From positions 180,936 through 244,935 of the forward strand of contig NZ_JAPUBT010000009.1 of the NCBI RefSeq assembly GCF_030397665.1: a stretch of 64,000 nucleotides of DNA. The letters are read 5' to 3'. Both the position numbers and the translations under genes were made by a program. How positions within the stretch are numbered: the first letter of the stretch is position 1; each line of letters begins with the position of its first letter. Source of the stretch: Janthinobacterium sp. SUN073 (lineage in GTDB: Bacteria > Pseudomonadota > Gammaproteobacteria > Burkholderiales > Burkholderiaceae_D). The notes beneath the pieces were generated by a model. That model had not been told where the DNA came from, made no database searches, and worked only from the letters and a program-made list of their open reading frames with translations. Shown here one piece after another: positions 19,911 through 30,214 of this stretch.

Positions 19911-20468
19911 ATGAAAAATTACCACAAAGAAGATTATCCCGTCGCCGATATCCGCCGCTTCCTCGAACCGGGGCCGGTGGTGCTGGTCAGCTCCACCTGG
20001 AAGGGCGAAAGCGACGTCATGACCATGGCCTGGCACATGCTGATGGAGTTTACGCCATCCTTGCTGGGCTGCTTCATTTCCGATGCGAACCACAGCTATG
20101 AAATGATCAAGCGCAGCATGGAATGCGTGATCAACCTGCCCACGGCCGACATGGTCGACCAGGTGGTCGCCATCGGCAATTGCAGCGGCGAAGACACGGA
20201 CAAGTTCACGGCCTTCGGCCTGACGCCGCAGCCGGCCGAACTGGTGGGCGCACCGCTGATCGCCGAGTGCTACGCCAACTTCGAATGCAAACTGGCGCAG
20301 GTGGCGGGCAACCCGAAGGGCGGCTTCTTCATCTTCGAGTGCGTGAAAGCCCACGTGGCCACCTCGCCCAAGCTGCCTGAAACCCTGCACTACCGGGGTA
20401 ATGGCGAGTTCATGGTGTCGGGCCGCACCATCAGCCGCAAGAGCCTGATGAAGCCTGAAATGCGTTAA
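19911..20468 (+). CDS. Flavin reductase-like FMN-binding protein
   Basis: This 185-residue protein has the split-barrel flavin reductase fold: GPVVLVSSTWKGESDVMTMA for the first strands and FMN-phosphate contact, then the SYEMIKRSMECVINLP segment, which is characteristic of this family. It probably binds FMN and reduces it with NAD(P)H or serves as an oxidoreductase. Its partner is unknown. The gene stands alone and ends at a strong hairpin (20486-20512). Confidence 0.85.
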   Translation: MKNYHKEDYPVADIRRFLEPGPVVLVSSTWKGESDVMTMAWHMLMEFTPSLLGCFISDANHSYEMIKRSMECVINLPTADMVDQVVAIGNCSGEDTDKFTAFGLTPQPAELVGAPLIAECYANFECKLAQVAGNPKGGFFIFECVKAHVATSPKLPETLHYRGNGEFMVSGRTISRKSLMKPEMR

Positions 20469-20482
20469 CCCCAAACGCAAGG

Positions 20483-20521
20483 GCCGGGGTCGGACCCTGA
20501 GGGTCCGACCCCAGATTTTGT
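20483..20521. repeat. Hairpin repeat between convergent genes (copy B)
   Basis: A perfect 12-base inverted repeat (20486-20497 GGGGTCGGACCC with 20501-20512) and a TGA loop is framed by GCCGGGGTC and CCCCAGATTTTGT. The same ends frame a different stem at 740-802. It lies between the convergent flavin-reductase and gdhA genes and may terminate both. Confidence 0.75.
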
Positions 20522-20528
20522 CATTGGT

Positions 20529-21872
<1,344 letters not shown>

Positions 21873-22030
21873 CAGAATTCCATGGAGGTAATCGGTTATT
21901 TGGGCAACTATCATCGCAGATTTCGCACGAAAATGGTGCGGAAATTTGGTTTTGAGGGGTTTCTGCTACATTGTGGGGATTTTTTAGGGCTCTGCGGTCG
22001 ATGTGGGGAGGGAACTGGCTTGGCCCACAA

Positions 22031-22064
22031 ACGACAACGCCAGCCCGAAGGCTGGCGTTGTCGT
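22031..22064 (-). terminator. Stem-loop terminator after the DUF819 gene
   Basis: A perfect 15-base stem (22031-22045 with 22050-22064) has a TTCG tetraloop on the minus strand, just after the DUF819 stop. The T run that follows is weak (GTTTGTGG), so termination may be partial, or the stem may protect the 3' end. Confidence 0.75.
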
Positions 22065-22078
22065 TATTGCCGGGTGGA

Positions 22079-23326
22079 TCACCCCGCCATGCTGCGCAAG
22101 ATCAACCCCGTGATGTAGGCGCCATAGGTGCCCAGCGCGTAGCCGAGCACGGCCAGCAGGACGCCGACGGGCGCCAGCGATGGGTGGAAGGCGCTGGCGA
22201 TGACGGGGGCCGAGGCGGCGCCGCCGATGTTCGCTTGCGATCCCACGGCCATGAAGAACAGGGGCGCGCGGATGAGCTTGGCGACGAGCAGCATCAGGCC
22301 GCCATGCACGGCGATCCAGATCAGGCCCAGCAGGAACAGGAAAGGCTTGTCGAACAGGGCTTTCAAGTCCATGTGCATGCCGATGGTGGCCACCAGCACG
22401 TACAGCATGGCCGAGCCGATGGTCGAGGCGCCCGCGCCCTCCAGGCTGCGCGCCTTGGTAAAGCTGAGCAGCAGGCCGAAGGTGGTGGCGAGCACGACGA
22501 TCCAGAAGAAGTTCGATGTCAGGCTGTAATCCTGCAAGCGCCACTCGGCGGGCAGGGTGGCGATCCAGCCGATGATGGGGCCGGCCAGGAAGTGCGACAG
22601 GCCAGTCACGCCCAGGCCTACGCCGAGGATGATCATGATGTCGGTCAGGGTGGCGATGCGCGCGTGCTGGGCCCGATAACTTTCGATGCTGTCCTTGAGC
22701 GCATTGATGGCGGATAAATCCGCGCCCGTCCAGCGGTCGAAGGCGCCCGCGCGGCCGGCCAGGAACAGCAGCACGGCCGTCCAGACGTTGGCCACCAGCA
22801 CGTCGACGGCGACGAACTGGCCGAACAGCGTGGCATCGACTTCAAACACTTCCTTCATGGCCGCCTGGTTGGCGCCGCCGCCTATCCACGAACCGGCGAC
22901 GGTCGTCATGCCGCGCCAGGTGTCGCCCGCCACCGTTTCCGGGTGGATCAAACGCAAGGCTTCGAACGAGACGAGGGCGCCCAGCATCACGCCGAGCGTT
23001 CCTGTGAGAAACATGATGATGGCCTTGGGGCCCAGGCGGATGATGCCGCCGAAATCGATGGCCACGCACAGCAGCACCAGCGCGCTGGGCAGCAGATAGT
23101 CGCGCGCCACGGCGTACAGGCCGGAGGCGTTGCCGTCGATGATGCCGAAGGTGTTGAGCAGCGCCGGGATCAGGTAGCACATCAGCAGCGACGGGATATA
23201 GGTATAAAACTTTTTCCAGAAGCCATTTTGGCGGGAGGCGGTCCAGAAGACGGCCCCCAGGGTCATGGCGAGCAGGCCGAGGACGACGGCGTCGTTGGTG
23301 ATCAGGGCGGGTGTGGCAGGTGGCAT
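22079..23326 (-). CDS. DUF819 family integral membrane protein
   Basis: This 415-residue protein has about ten hydrophobic membrane segments and matches the DUF819 family (YjcL-like), with GGIIRLGPKAIIMFLTGTLG, SWIGGGANQAAMKEVF and the end GSQANIGGAASAPVIAS followed by LLAVLGYALGTYGAYITG. The family is related in fold to sodium-dependent transporters; the substrate is unproven. A 21-bp palindrome 89 bp upstream suggests control by a dimeric repressor. It is transcribed alone, with its own terminator. Confidence 0.88.
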   Translation of the reverse strand: MPPATPALITNDAVVLGLLAMTLGAVFWTASRQNGFWKKFYTYIPSLLMCYLIPALLNTFGIIDGNASGLYAVARDYLLPSALVLLCVAIDFGGIIRLGPKAIIMFLTGTLGVMLGALVSFEALRLIHPETVAGDTWRGMTTVAGSWIGGGANQAAMKEVFEVDATLFGQFVAVDVLVANVWTAVLLFLAGRAGAFDRWTGADLSAINALKDSIESYRAQHARIATLTDIMIILGVGLGVTGLSHFLAGPIIGWIATLPAEWRLQDYSLTSNFFWIVVLATTFGLLLSFTKARSLEGAGASTIGSAMLYVLVATIGMHMDLKALFDKPFLFLLGLIWIAVHGGLMLLVAKLIRAPLFFMAVGSQANIGGAASAPVIASAFHPSLAPVGVLLAVLGYALGTYGAYITGLILRSMAG

Positions 23327-23414
23327 CGGGGATTCCGGTGAACGTGTCAGGGACGCACGGGAATCCGATAAGGCCCCCGGGCGCAGGGTGGCCGTATCGT
23401 ATAGTAATGTTGAA

Positions 23415-23435
23415 GCTTAAACAAATTGTTTAAGC
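23415..23435. promoter_or_regulatory. 21-bp perfect palindrome, operator candidate
   Basis: Arms GCTTAAACAA and TTGTTTAAGC flank a single A, upstream of the DUF819 gene. The lack of a loop and T run rules out a terminator, and the size fits a dimeric TetR-, GntR- or MarR-type repressor site. The regulator is not identifiable from the window. Confidence 0.6.
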
Positions 23436-23510
23436 GGTGAATCGTGGTTTTTTACTTGTCAAATCAAACACTTACATACTGGCTCATCACCCCGCGCGGC
23501 AGACTCGCGG

Positions 23511-24872
23511 TTACAAATAGCGCGCCAGCAAGGCCTTGTCCAGCGCCCCGTCGAGTTCGATGCGCACGAAGTGGCCGCTGCCGGGCGCGACCTGGATCTC
23601 CTTGCCGTCGTCGCTGAGCATGCGGGCAATGGTGAAATCGCGGTTGCCGCCCGGATGCAGGGCTTCGATGCGGTCGCCCACGGCGAAGCGGTTTTTCACT
23701 TCCACCCTGGCCCAGCCATCCGTCACGCCCAGCACGTCGCCCACGTACTGGCTGCGGTCCGCCTCGGACGCGCCGCGCATGTAGTTCTGGTGCGTTTGCG
23801 TGTGATGGCGCTGGTAAAAACCGTCCGTGTAGCCGCGGTTGGCCAGGCCTTGCAGCTGACCCAGCAGGCTGATATCGAAAGGACGGCCTGCCACGGCGTC
23901 ATCGATGGCCTGGCGGTAGACTTGCGCCGTGCGCGCCGCGTAGTACAGCGACTTGGTGCGGCCCTCGACCTTCAGCGAGTCGACGCCGATCTTGACCAGG
24001 CGTTCGATATGCTCGACGGCGCGCAAGTCCTTCGAATTCATGATGTAGGTGCCGTGCTCGTCTTCGAGGATCGGCATCAGCTGGCCCGGGCGCTGGGCTT
24101 CTTCGATAAAGTAGGGCTGGTCGGCCAGCGGGTGGCGCGGCTGCTGGTGCAGGGCGGAAAACGCATTGTTGTCGGCCTCGGCCAGCGCCTGGTGAAATTC
24201 CAGCGGCACCACCTGCATGCCGCCCAGGTCGCCGCTGGCGTCTTCCGAGGCATTTTTCACCTTGTAATCCCAGCGGCAGGAATTGGTGCACGTGCCCTGG
24301 TTCGGGTCGCGGTGATTGAAGTAGCCGGACAGCAAACAGCGGCCCGAATAGGCGATGCACAGGGCGCCGTGGACGAACACTTCCAGTTCCATCTCCGGGC
24401 AGCGCTGGCGGATTTCCTCGATCTCGTCGAGCGACAGTTCGCGCGACAAAATGACGCGCGTCAGGCCCATGCGGTGCCAGAATTTCACGTCCGCCCAGTT
24501 GACGGCATTCGCCTGCACGGACAGGTGCACGGGGACGTCCGGCCACTTGTCGCGCACCATCATGATCAGGCCGGGATCGGCCATGATCAGGGCGTCCGGG
24601 CGCATGGCGATCACCGGTTCCATGTCGTGCAGATACGTTTTCAGCTTGGCGTTGTGGGCGAAGATGTTGCTGGCGACAAAGAATTGCTTGCCGCGCGCAT
24701 GCGCGCCATCAATTCCCTCCTGCAAGGCTTGCAGGGTTGAAAAATCGTTATTGCGCACGCGCAAACTGTAGCGCGGCTGGCCCGCATAGACGGCGTCGGC
24801 GCCATAGTCGAAGGCGGCATGCATCTTGGCCAGGGAGCCGGCAGGCAGGAGGAGTTCGGGAGCGTGGCGCAT
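23511..24872 (-). CDS. trhP: tRNA hydroxylation protein TrhP (peptidase U32 family, YegQ)
   Basis: The protein has 453 residues, matching E. coli YegQ/TrhP, which works in prephenate-dependent formation of 5-hydroxyuridine at tRNA position 34. It opens with APELLLPAGSLAKMHAAFDYGADAVYAG and has the U32 signature ELEVFVHGALCIAYSGRCLLS. Conserved cysteines (CIAYSGRC, CTNSC) probably hold an iron-sulfur cluster. The ATG at 24872 gives the family length; the longer frame to 24935 is not supported. There is no clear ribosome site. Confidence 0.93.
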   Translation of the reverse strand: MRHAPELLLPAGSLAKMHAAFDYGADAVYAGQPRYSLRVRNNDFSTLQALQEGIDGAHARGKQFFVASNIFAHNAKLKTYLHDMEPVIAMRPDALIMADPGLIMMVRDKWPDVPVHLSVQANAVNWADVKFWHRMGLTRVILSRELSLDEIEEIRQRCPEMELEVFVHGALCIAYSGRCLLSGYFNHRDPNQGTCTNSCRWDYKVKNASEDASGDLGGMQVVPLEFHQALAEADNNAFSALHQQPRHPLADQPYFIEEAQRPGQLMPILEDEHGTYIMNSKDLRAVEHIERLVKIGVDSLKVEGRTKSLYYAARTAQVYRQAIDDAVAGRPFDISLLGQLQGLANRGYTDGFYQRHHTQTHQNYMRGASEADRSQYVGDVLGVTDGWARVEVKNRFAVGDRIEALHPGGNRDFTIARMLSDDGKEIQVAPGSGHFVRIELDGALDKALLARYL

Positions 24873-24964
24873 GGGCGAGGGGCAAAGCCGGCGATTGTAA
24901 GCGCGCGGCGAGCGCATTGCATTGCCCTGGATCAAGGGATTGCAAGGCGCCGCGCCGTGGCAGG

Positions 24965-26353
24965 CTAGGCGGCAGGACAGATGTTCTGGTTGGCGCGGAA
25001 CAGGTTGGCGGGATCGTATTGTTTCTTGATACGCGCCAGGCGCGGATAGTTCACGCCATACGCGTCGGCCGTGCGCCCGCTTTCATCCTCGGTGAGGAAA
25101 TTGACGTACACGCTGCCCGTCGCATACGGTGCGGCGTCGTTGAAGAAGTCGCGTGCCCAGGCGATGCAGCGCGCGTCATCGGCAGGCGCGTCCCAGCGCG
25201 TGTGCACGTTCATCACATACAGGGCGTCGCGGTGCGGATAGGCCGTCTCCTGGGGCGCCGGCCGGCTCGCCTGCGCGCCCAGCAGGCCGAGGAAGATTTC
25301 GCATTGCGGCGTCGGCAGCTTGCCGGCATGGCGGATGACGGTATCGATGGCGCCGTCGCTGAGCTGCGTGAAGTTATGCGACTTCCAGTAGTTGCGCGCG
25401 CCCGGCGTGAGCAGCGCATCGAAGGCTTGCTGCCAGGCCGTGTACGGCATGCTGCCCAGGTGCATGCCCAGCGGCTGGCCGAAGCGGCCGATGCGCTCGA
25501 TCGCCTCCTGCATGGCGGCCGACTGCACGGGTGAAAAGACGGGCAGGACCAGCACGTCCTGGCCATGCACTTCGGGCGGCAGGAACGGTAGCGGCGGCGC
25601 CTTGCGCAAAACGGCCCAGACGGTCAATTCATCGGGCATGCTGTCGACGAAATCGCGGTATTTCGTCAGCACCGCCTTGGCTTGCGCCCAGGGGAACACG
25701 ATGAGGCCGGCCGTGACTTGCGGCCCGACGGGATGCAGCTGGAATTCGAAGCGCGTGACCACGCCGAAGTTGCCGCCGCCGCCGCGCAAGGCCCAGAACA
25801 GGTCGGGATGCTCGGTCGCGCTGGCATGCAGGAATTGTCCGTCGGCCGTGACGACGTCGGCCGCCAGCAGGTTGTCGGCCGCCAGGCCCAGCGTGCGGCT
25901 GAGCCAGCCAAAGCCGCCGCCCAGGGCCAGTCCCGCCACGCCCGTGGTGGAATTGATGCCCAGCGGCGTGGCCAGGCCGAACGCCTGTGCCTCGTGGTCG
26001 AAGTCGTGCAAGGTGGCCCCGCCTGCGACGTGGGCGCGGCGCCGTTGCGGATCGATATGCACCGAGCGCATGCCAGACAGATCGATCACCAGCCCATCGT
26101 TGCACAGGGCGCTGCCGGCGATATTGTGGCCGCCGCCGCGCACGGCCAGGGGCAGGCCGTGGTCGCGCGCATACGCCAGCGCCGTGCGCACGTCCGCCGT
26201 GCCCGCGCAGCGCGCGATGAGGGCCGGATGCCGGTCGATCATCGCGTTCCAGACGGCGCGCGCGCTGTCGTAGCCGGCGTCGTCCGCTTGTAAAAGTTGC
26301 CCTCTCAATGACGCTTGCAGCGCATTGAAGTGGCCATTCGTCAATGTATTCAT
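24965..26353 (-). CDS. FAD-binding oxidoreductase with C-terminal BBE domain
   Basis: This 462-residue enzyme has a PCMH-type FAD domain (LPLAVRGGGHNIAGSAL, with the histidine that usually carries FAD covalently) and a C-terminal berberine-bridge domain ending YDPANLFRANQNI. The second FAD link seen in berberine-bridge enzymes, a cysteine about 11 residues before the GGGFG turn, is replaced (INSTTGVAGLALGGGFG), so FAD is probably held by one bond. It likely oxidises a sugar or aromatic alcohol with oxygen. GGAGG lies six bases before the ATG at 26353 but only three before 26356, so I chose 26353. Confidence 0.88.
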   Translation of the reverse strand: MNTLTNGHFNALQASLRGQLLQADDAGYDSARAVWNAMIDRHPALIARCAGTADVRTALAYARDHGLPLAVRGGGHNIAGSALCNDGLVIDLSGMRSVHIDPQRRRAHVAGGATLHDFDHEAQAFGLATPLGINSTTGVAGLALGGGFGWLSRTLGLAADNLLAADVVTADGQFLHASATEHPDLFWALRGGGGNFGVVTRFEFQLHPVGPQVTAGLIVFPWAQAKAVLTKYRDFVDSMPDELTVWAVLRKAPPLPFLPPEVHGQDVLVLPVFSPVQSAAMQEAIERIGRFGQPLGMHLGSMPYTAWQQAFDALLTPGARNYWKSHNFTQLSDGAIDTVIRHAGKLPTPQCEIFLGLLGAQASRPAPQETAYPHRDALYVMNVHTRWDAPADDARCIAWARDFFNDAAPYATGSVYVNFLTEDESGRTADAYGVNYPRLARIKKQYDPANLFRANQNICPAA

Positions 26354-26562
26354 CATGTACCTCCCTACAGTTGCAGGTGATTACGGTAAGAGTGACGGGA
26401 AACAGGGAGCCTGTTCCGGCGCGCCGGCTTGCCTGCACCGCCAGCCAGCGCGTGGTTTCATGATAGGAAGCGGCCAGGCGGTACGCAAGAACCGCTCATG
26501 CAAATGTGATAAGGAAGTTCGCGTGCCTGCGCGCAGGCAAACGACGGGCGGACTCTGGCGCC

Positions 26563-26787
26563 TCAGGCGTAGGGCGTGCCCGCCATGGCGGCGTTCAAGC
26601 CGGTGTGCCCCCGCTTCATCAGGGACAGAAAGCCGGCCCTGGCCAGCAGCAGGCTGGCCGCCAGGTGGGCAAGGGGATCGCCTGCATCGCGCCCCGTGGC
26701 GTCGGCCAGCGCCTGCGCCACCACATGCTTCATCATCGGCCCCGTGCTGGGCTTGCGCTTGCAGAAACCGGCGCAAGCCCTGGCAGG
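26563..26787 (-). pseudogene. Probable remnant of a TetR-family regulator C-terminus
   Basis: The stretch 26354-26787 has no full gene. The frame that follows the DUF1059 stop codon stays open for 74 codons and contains MMKHVVAQALADATGRDAGD followed by PLAHLAASLLLARAGFLSLM, resembling the C-terminal helices of TetR regulators (the AERTGRD-DDP-xxLVAA pattern). There is no DNA-binding domain, so it is either a gene scar or a coincidence. A start at 26736 would give a 57-residue protein. From 26354 to 26562 I see nothing. Confidence 0.4.
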
Positions 26788-27033
26788 CTAGTGCGCGTGC
26801 GAGGCCCCGCTGCTGCCGGCCTGTCCCGTCATGGGCAGGTGTTCGGGTGGCATGCCGTCCTTGAACAGTTGACGCAGCTGCTGGCGTAGCTCCGGCGTGT
26901 CGTGGTGATGGTGTACCGAGACCGCGTGTTCCACAGCAATGCCCAATAGCTCTTCCTCGCTGTCGGCCGAAATGGCCACCGAGCAATTTGTGTCGCTTGG
27001 AAATTCCCGGCAATCGATGAATTTGCGCGTCAT
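26788..27033 (-). CDS. DUF1059 domain small protein
   Basis: This 81-residue protein matches the short DUF1059 family: KFIDCREFPSDTNCSVAISA has the conserved paired cysteines and is followed by helix EELLGIAVEHAVSVHHHHDT and the PELRQQLRQLFKDG end. The family has an unknown function; the paired cysteines and histidine run suggest metal binding. AGGAG lies seven bases before the ATG. The tail GSSGASHAH is likely disordered. It is downstream of, and may be co-transcribed with, fadE (67 bp gap). Confidence 0.85.
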   Translation of the reverse strand: MTRKFIDCREFPSDTNCSVAISADSEEELLGIAVEHAVSVHHHHDTPELRQQLRQLFKDGMPPEHLPMTGQAGSSGASHAH

Positions 27034-27099
27034 GATCGACTCCTTTCTGCAAAGAGCGGGCACCGCACCCGCTCCATTCAGTATAGGTCGCAAATTCGC

Positions 27100-29454
27100 C
27101 TAGGCGGCGCGGCTGCCGGTATCGGCCTCGTGTACCGGCAAGTGTGTTGGCTGCGCCGCCTCGGCCGAAAAATCGTCGACCTGGATCAAGCCATCGACCA
27201 GGCGCGCATATTCCAGCAAGGTATTGTGCTCCTGGCAGCTGACGGTGCCTGCCGCCTTGGCTGCGGCCAGCCATGGCTGCATGGCGGACAGGCTTTGCGG
27301 CAGGTGCCGCAGGGCCGCGCCTTCGGGCGTGTCTTTCAGGCGCTTTTCGATGTGCAGCACTTCCGGCAGCAAGACCAGTGCCCGCTCGGCGCAAGCCACG
27401 GGATCTGCCGCGTCGCTGGCAACATGGCCATCGGCCAGCAGGCGTTCGCGGTCGGCGCCCGGCGTTTGCAGGGCCAGCGCCACTTCACTGCCCAGTTCGT
27501 CGGACGGCGGACGGTGGGGCAGGCCGAACGGGAACAGCAAGGTGCGCAGCAGCACGGCCAGCACGCGCGCGGGGAAATTGTCGAGCACGCCCGTCAAGCC
27601 TTGCTGCGCCTTGAGCAGCGCATCTTGCAGCGACCAGTGCACATAGGGCAGGTCGGCCTCGGGCCGGCCATCGTCCTCGTAGCGCTTCAGCACGGACGAA
27701 GCCAGGTACAGCTGCGCCAGCACGTCGCCCAGCCGGGCAGACAGCCGTTCGCGGCGCTTGAGTTCGCCACCGAGCACGAACATCGACATATCCGTCATGA
27801 CGGCGAACGCCGTCGACAGCCGCGTCAACGCGCGGTAGTAGGGCGCCAGTGCGGGCGCGCCGGCGTCGGGCACGGCCGCCAGGCGCGCGCCGCCCAGTCC
27901 GTACCATAGCCCTCTGGCCAGGTTGCCCAGCACAAAGCCCACGTGGCCAAAGAAGGCTGCATCGAAATCGCGCAGGGCCTTGTGGCCATCGCTTTCGCTG
28001 ACGGCGGCCATTTCCCTGAGTACATACGGATGCGCGCGGATGGCGCCCTGGCCGAAGATGATCAGGCTGCGCGTGAGGATGTTGGCACCTTCGACCGTGA
28101 TGGCGATGGGGATTTGCTGGTAAGCGCTGGCGAGGAAATTGTTGGGGCCGATGCAGATGCCCTTGCCACCGAGGATATCCATGCCGTCGTTGACGAGTGC
28201 GCGTCCCCGTTCCGTGACGTGGTATTTGAGGATGGTGGAAATGACGGCCGGCTTTTCGCCCAGGTCGACGGCGTGCGCGGCCAGGGTACGCGCCGCGTCC
28301 ATCAGGTACAGGTTGGCGCCCATGCGCGCGAGCGCTTCCTGCACTCCCTCGAACTTGCCGATCGGCATGTTGAACTGGCGCCGCACGGCCGCGTACGCGC
28401 CGGTGCCGCGCACGGCCATCTTGCCCATGCCCACGCTGGACGAGGGCAGAGAGATGGCGCGCCCCGCCGCCAGGCATTCCATCAGCATGCGCCATCCCTT
28501 GCCCACTTGCGCCTGGCCGCCGATGACCCAGTCGATGGGGATGAAGACGTCGTTGCCGGAGGTGGGGCCGTTCTGGAACGCGGCGTTCAGGGGATGGTGG
28601 CGGCGGCCGATCACCACGCCGTCGTGGCTGGCGGGGATCAGGGCGCAAGTGATGCCTGGTGCATCGTTATCGGAGAGCAGATGTTCGGGGTCGCTGGTCT
28701 GGAATGCCAGACCCAGCAAGGTCGCCACGGGCGCCAGGGTGATGTAGCGCTTGTTCCAGGTGAGGCGGAAACCCACGGTGGCGCGACCCTCATGAACGCC
28801 CATGCAGACCACACCCAGGTCGGGGATGGCGGCCGCATCGGAACCCGCATACGGGCTGGTCAGGGCAAAGCAGGGAATCTCCGTGCCGGTGGCCAATCGC
28901 GGCAGATAGTAATCTTTCTGGGCTTCGGTGCCGTAGTGCAGCAGCAGTTCTGCCGGTCCCAGCGAATTGGGCACCATCACGCTGACCGCCAGCGCCGAGC
29001 AGCGGCTCGACAGTTTCATCACCACCTGCGAGTGCATGTAGGCGGAGAACTGCTTGCCGCCGTATTGTTTCGGGATGATCATACCGAGGAAACCCTGGCT
29101 TTTCATGTAGGCCCACGCCTGCGGTGGCAAGTCGAGTTGCTGCTGCGTTTCCCAGTCATTGACCAGTTCGCACAGCCGTTCGACGTCATGCTCAAGAAAG
29201 TGGCGCTCTTCGGCCGTGAGCGTGGCGCGGCCATACGCCAGCAGTTTTGTCCAGTCGGGCCGGCCGGAAAACAGGTCCGCATCCCACCACGTGGTACCTG
29301 CCTCGAGGGCGTCGCGTTCCGTGTCGGACATCGTTGGCAAGATGCGCTTGAACAGGGCCAGCAGGCGTGGAGCGAGCAGGGCGCGGCGCACGGGGCCGGG
29401 CGCGAACAGTACAACTAGGCCCAGCAGGGCCACCATCAGTATGATCGTCAGCAT
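27100..29454 (-). CDS. fadE: Acyl-CoA dehydrogenase FadE
   Basis: This 784-residue protein is the long bacterial type that performs the first step of fatty-acid beta-oxidation, oxidising acyl-CoA to enoyl-CoA with FAD. It has an N-terminal hydrophobic segment (residues 1-25), the acyl-CoA dehydrogenase core (LTSPYAGSDAAAIPD, GGKQFSAYMHSQV, DILGGKGICIGPNNFLA), and a DUF1974 C-terminal region unique to FadE. E. coli FadE is slightly longer (814). GGGAG lies about eight bases before the ATG. No other beta-oxidation gene is adjacent. Confidence 0.95.
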   Translation of the reverse strand: MLTIILMVALLGLVVLFAPGPVRRALLAPRLLALFKRILPTMSDTERDALEAGTTWWDADLFSGRPDWTKLLAYGRATLTAEERHFLEHDVERLCELVNDWETQQQLDLPPQAWAYMKSQGFLGMIIPKQYGGKQFSAYMHSQVVMKLSSRCSALAVSVMVPNSLGPAELLLHYGTEAQKDYYLPRLATGTEIPCFALTSPYAGSDAAAIPDLGVVCMGVHEGRATVGFRLTWNKRYITLAPVATLLGLAFQTSDPEHLLSDNDAPGITCALIPASHDGVVIGRRHHPLNAAFQNGPTSGNDVFIPIDWVIGGQAQVGKGWRMLMECLAAGRAISLPSSSVGMGKMAVRGTGAYAAVRRQFNMPIGKFEGVQEALARMGANLYLMDAARTLAAHAVDLGEKPAVISTILKYHVTERGRALVNDGMDILGGKGICIGPNNFLASAYQQIPIAITVEGANILTRSLIIFGQGAIRAHPYVLREMAAVSESDGHKALRDFDAAFFGHVGFVLGNLARGLWYGLGGARLAAVPDAGAPALAPYYRALTRLSTAFAVMTDMSMFVLGGELKRRERLSARLGDVLAQLYLASSVLKRYEDDGRPEADLPYVHWSLQDALLKAQQGLTGVLDNFPARVLAVLLRTLLFPFGLPHRPPSDELGSEVALALQTPGADRERLLADGHVASDAADPVACAERALVLLPEVLHIEKRLKDTPEGAALRHLPQSLSAMQPWLAAAKAAGTVSCQEHNTLLEYARLVDGLIQVDDFSAEAAQPTHLPVHEADTGSRAA

Positions 29455-29527
29455 GCGATATCTCCCATTGAATAGGGACAGGATAGGCTGATGCGGCCGA
29501 TGTTACTGTGCGGTACAGCGCATACGC

Positions 29528-29556
29528 ACAACGCCAACCGCAGGGGTTGGCGTTGT
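29528..29556 (-). terminator. Stem-loop after the collagen-like lipoprotein gene
   Basis: A perfect 12-base stem (ACAACGCCAACC with GGTTGGCGTTGT) has a five-base loop, 21 bp after the stop of the collagen-like gene. No T run follows, so efficiency is uncertain. Confidence 0.6.
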
Positions 29557-29576
29557 GGTGTCCGATGTCGCTCGGA

Positions 29577-29909
29577 TTAACGTGGTGGAACGACAATCAC
29601 CGTATCGCCCGTCTTGCCCTTGGCGCCGGTGTCGCCTTTGGCGCCTTCATCGCCGGCAACACCAGCGTCGCCCTTGGCGCCATCGTTGCCTTGCATGCCG
29701 CTGTCGCCGGTCTGGCCCGTGGCGCCGGTGGCACCCGTCGCGCCGGCAGGGGCTTCAGCGCCCTTGGCACCGGTAGCGCCGGCAGGACCAGGCGCGCCGG
29801 CCGGGCCGGGAACGACTTGCACGACGGTAGGCGCGGGTGGCGCTTCGCGCTGGCAAGCGGTCAAGGCCAGGGTAGAGACGAGCGCGAGCAGTATCAGGGT
29901 AGGTTTCAT
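29577..29909 (-). CDS. Collagen-like repeat lipoprotein
   Basis: This 110-residue protein has a lipoprotein signal with lipobox LTAC (Cys19) and then about 21 Gly-X-Y triplets (starting GPAGAPGPAGATGAKG, with one break at EAP), rich in Thr, Ala, Asp and Lys, ending in TVIVVPPR. Such repeats can form a collagen triple helix without hydroxyproline. It should be anchored in the outer membrane facing the periplasm or surface. AAAGGA lies about seven bases before the ATG. The repeat length probably varies among strains. Confidence 0.85.
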   Translation of the reverse strand: MKPTLILLALVSTLALTACQREAPPAPTVVQVVPGPAGAPGPAGATGAKGAEAPAGATGATGATGQTGDSGMQGNDGAKGDAGVAGDEGAKGDTGAKGKTGDTVIVVPPR

Positions 29910-30140
29910 GATGCATCCTTTGGCAGTGTGCCGTTATGTACGGAACGGCTCGACGGCGTCGGGCGCGAGTTTCGCATGGCGGTGTGGCGGGGAGAGCTGG
30001 CCAGGTGGCCGTTGCGCCGTGTCGCGCAGGGCGCTGGCGGCGGGAAGGGTGTGTGGTCTGCCTGCAGCATGGGCCCTTGGGCGGCTGTAGTCCGTACGTT
30101 TGCGTACATAGCGGCGGGATGGAAGGTTTTTGCTATGTGC

Positions 30141-30214
30141 TGCTGAATTCTTGGTGCCCGGGTGGTATCGAACCACCGATATAAGGATTTTCAATTCCGA
30201 TGCTGGTCGGTATC
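30141..30214 (-). pseudogene. Decayed tRNA-Phe copy (3' half)
   Basis: The segment resembles the 3' two-thirds of the intact tRNA-Phe genes at 31908 and 42458, including the T arm (ATCGAACCACCGA on the plus strand), the GGATTTTCAAT anticodon region and the flank GAATTCTTGG. It carries many substitutions and a lost base in the acceptor stem, and the 5' part beyond the D arm is gone. It cannot be a working tRNA. The likeness includes bases beyond the tRNA end, as after duplication of a tRNA locus. Confidence 0.8.

Noticed and set aside
29491..30140. Further genes around the collagen-like gene on the plus strand
   Set aside because: They are shadows of the Gly-X-Y repeat with Arg/Pro-rich composition and no start signals.
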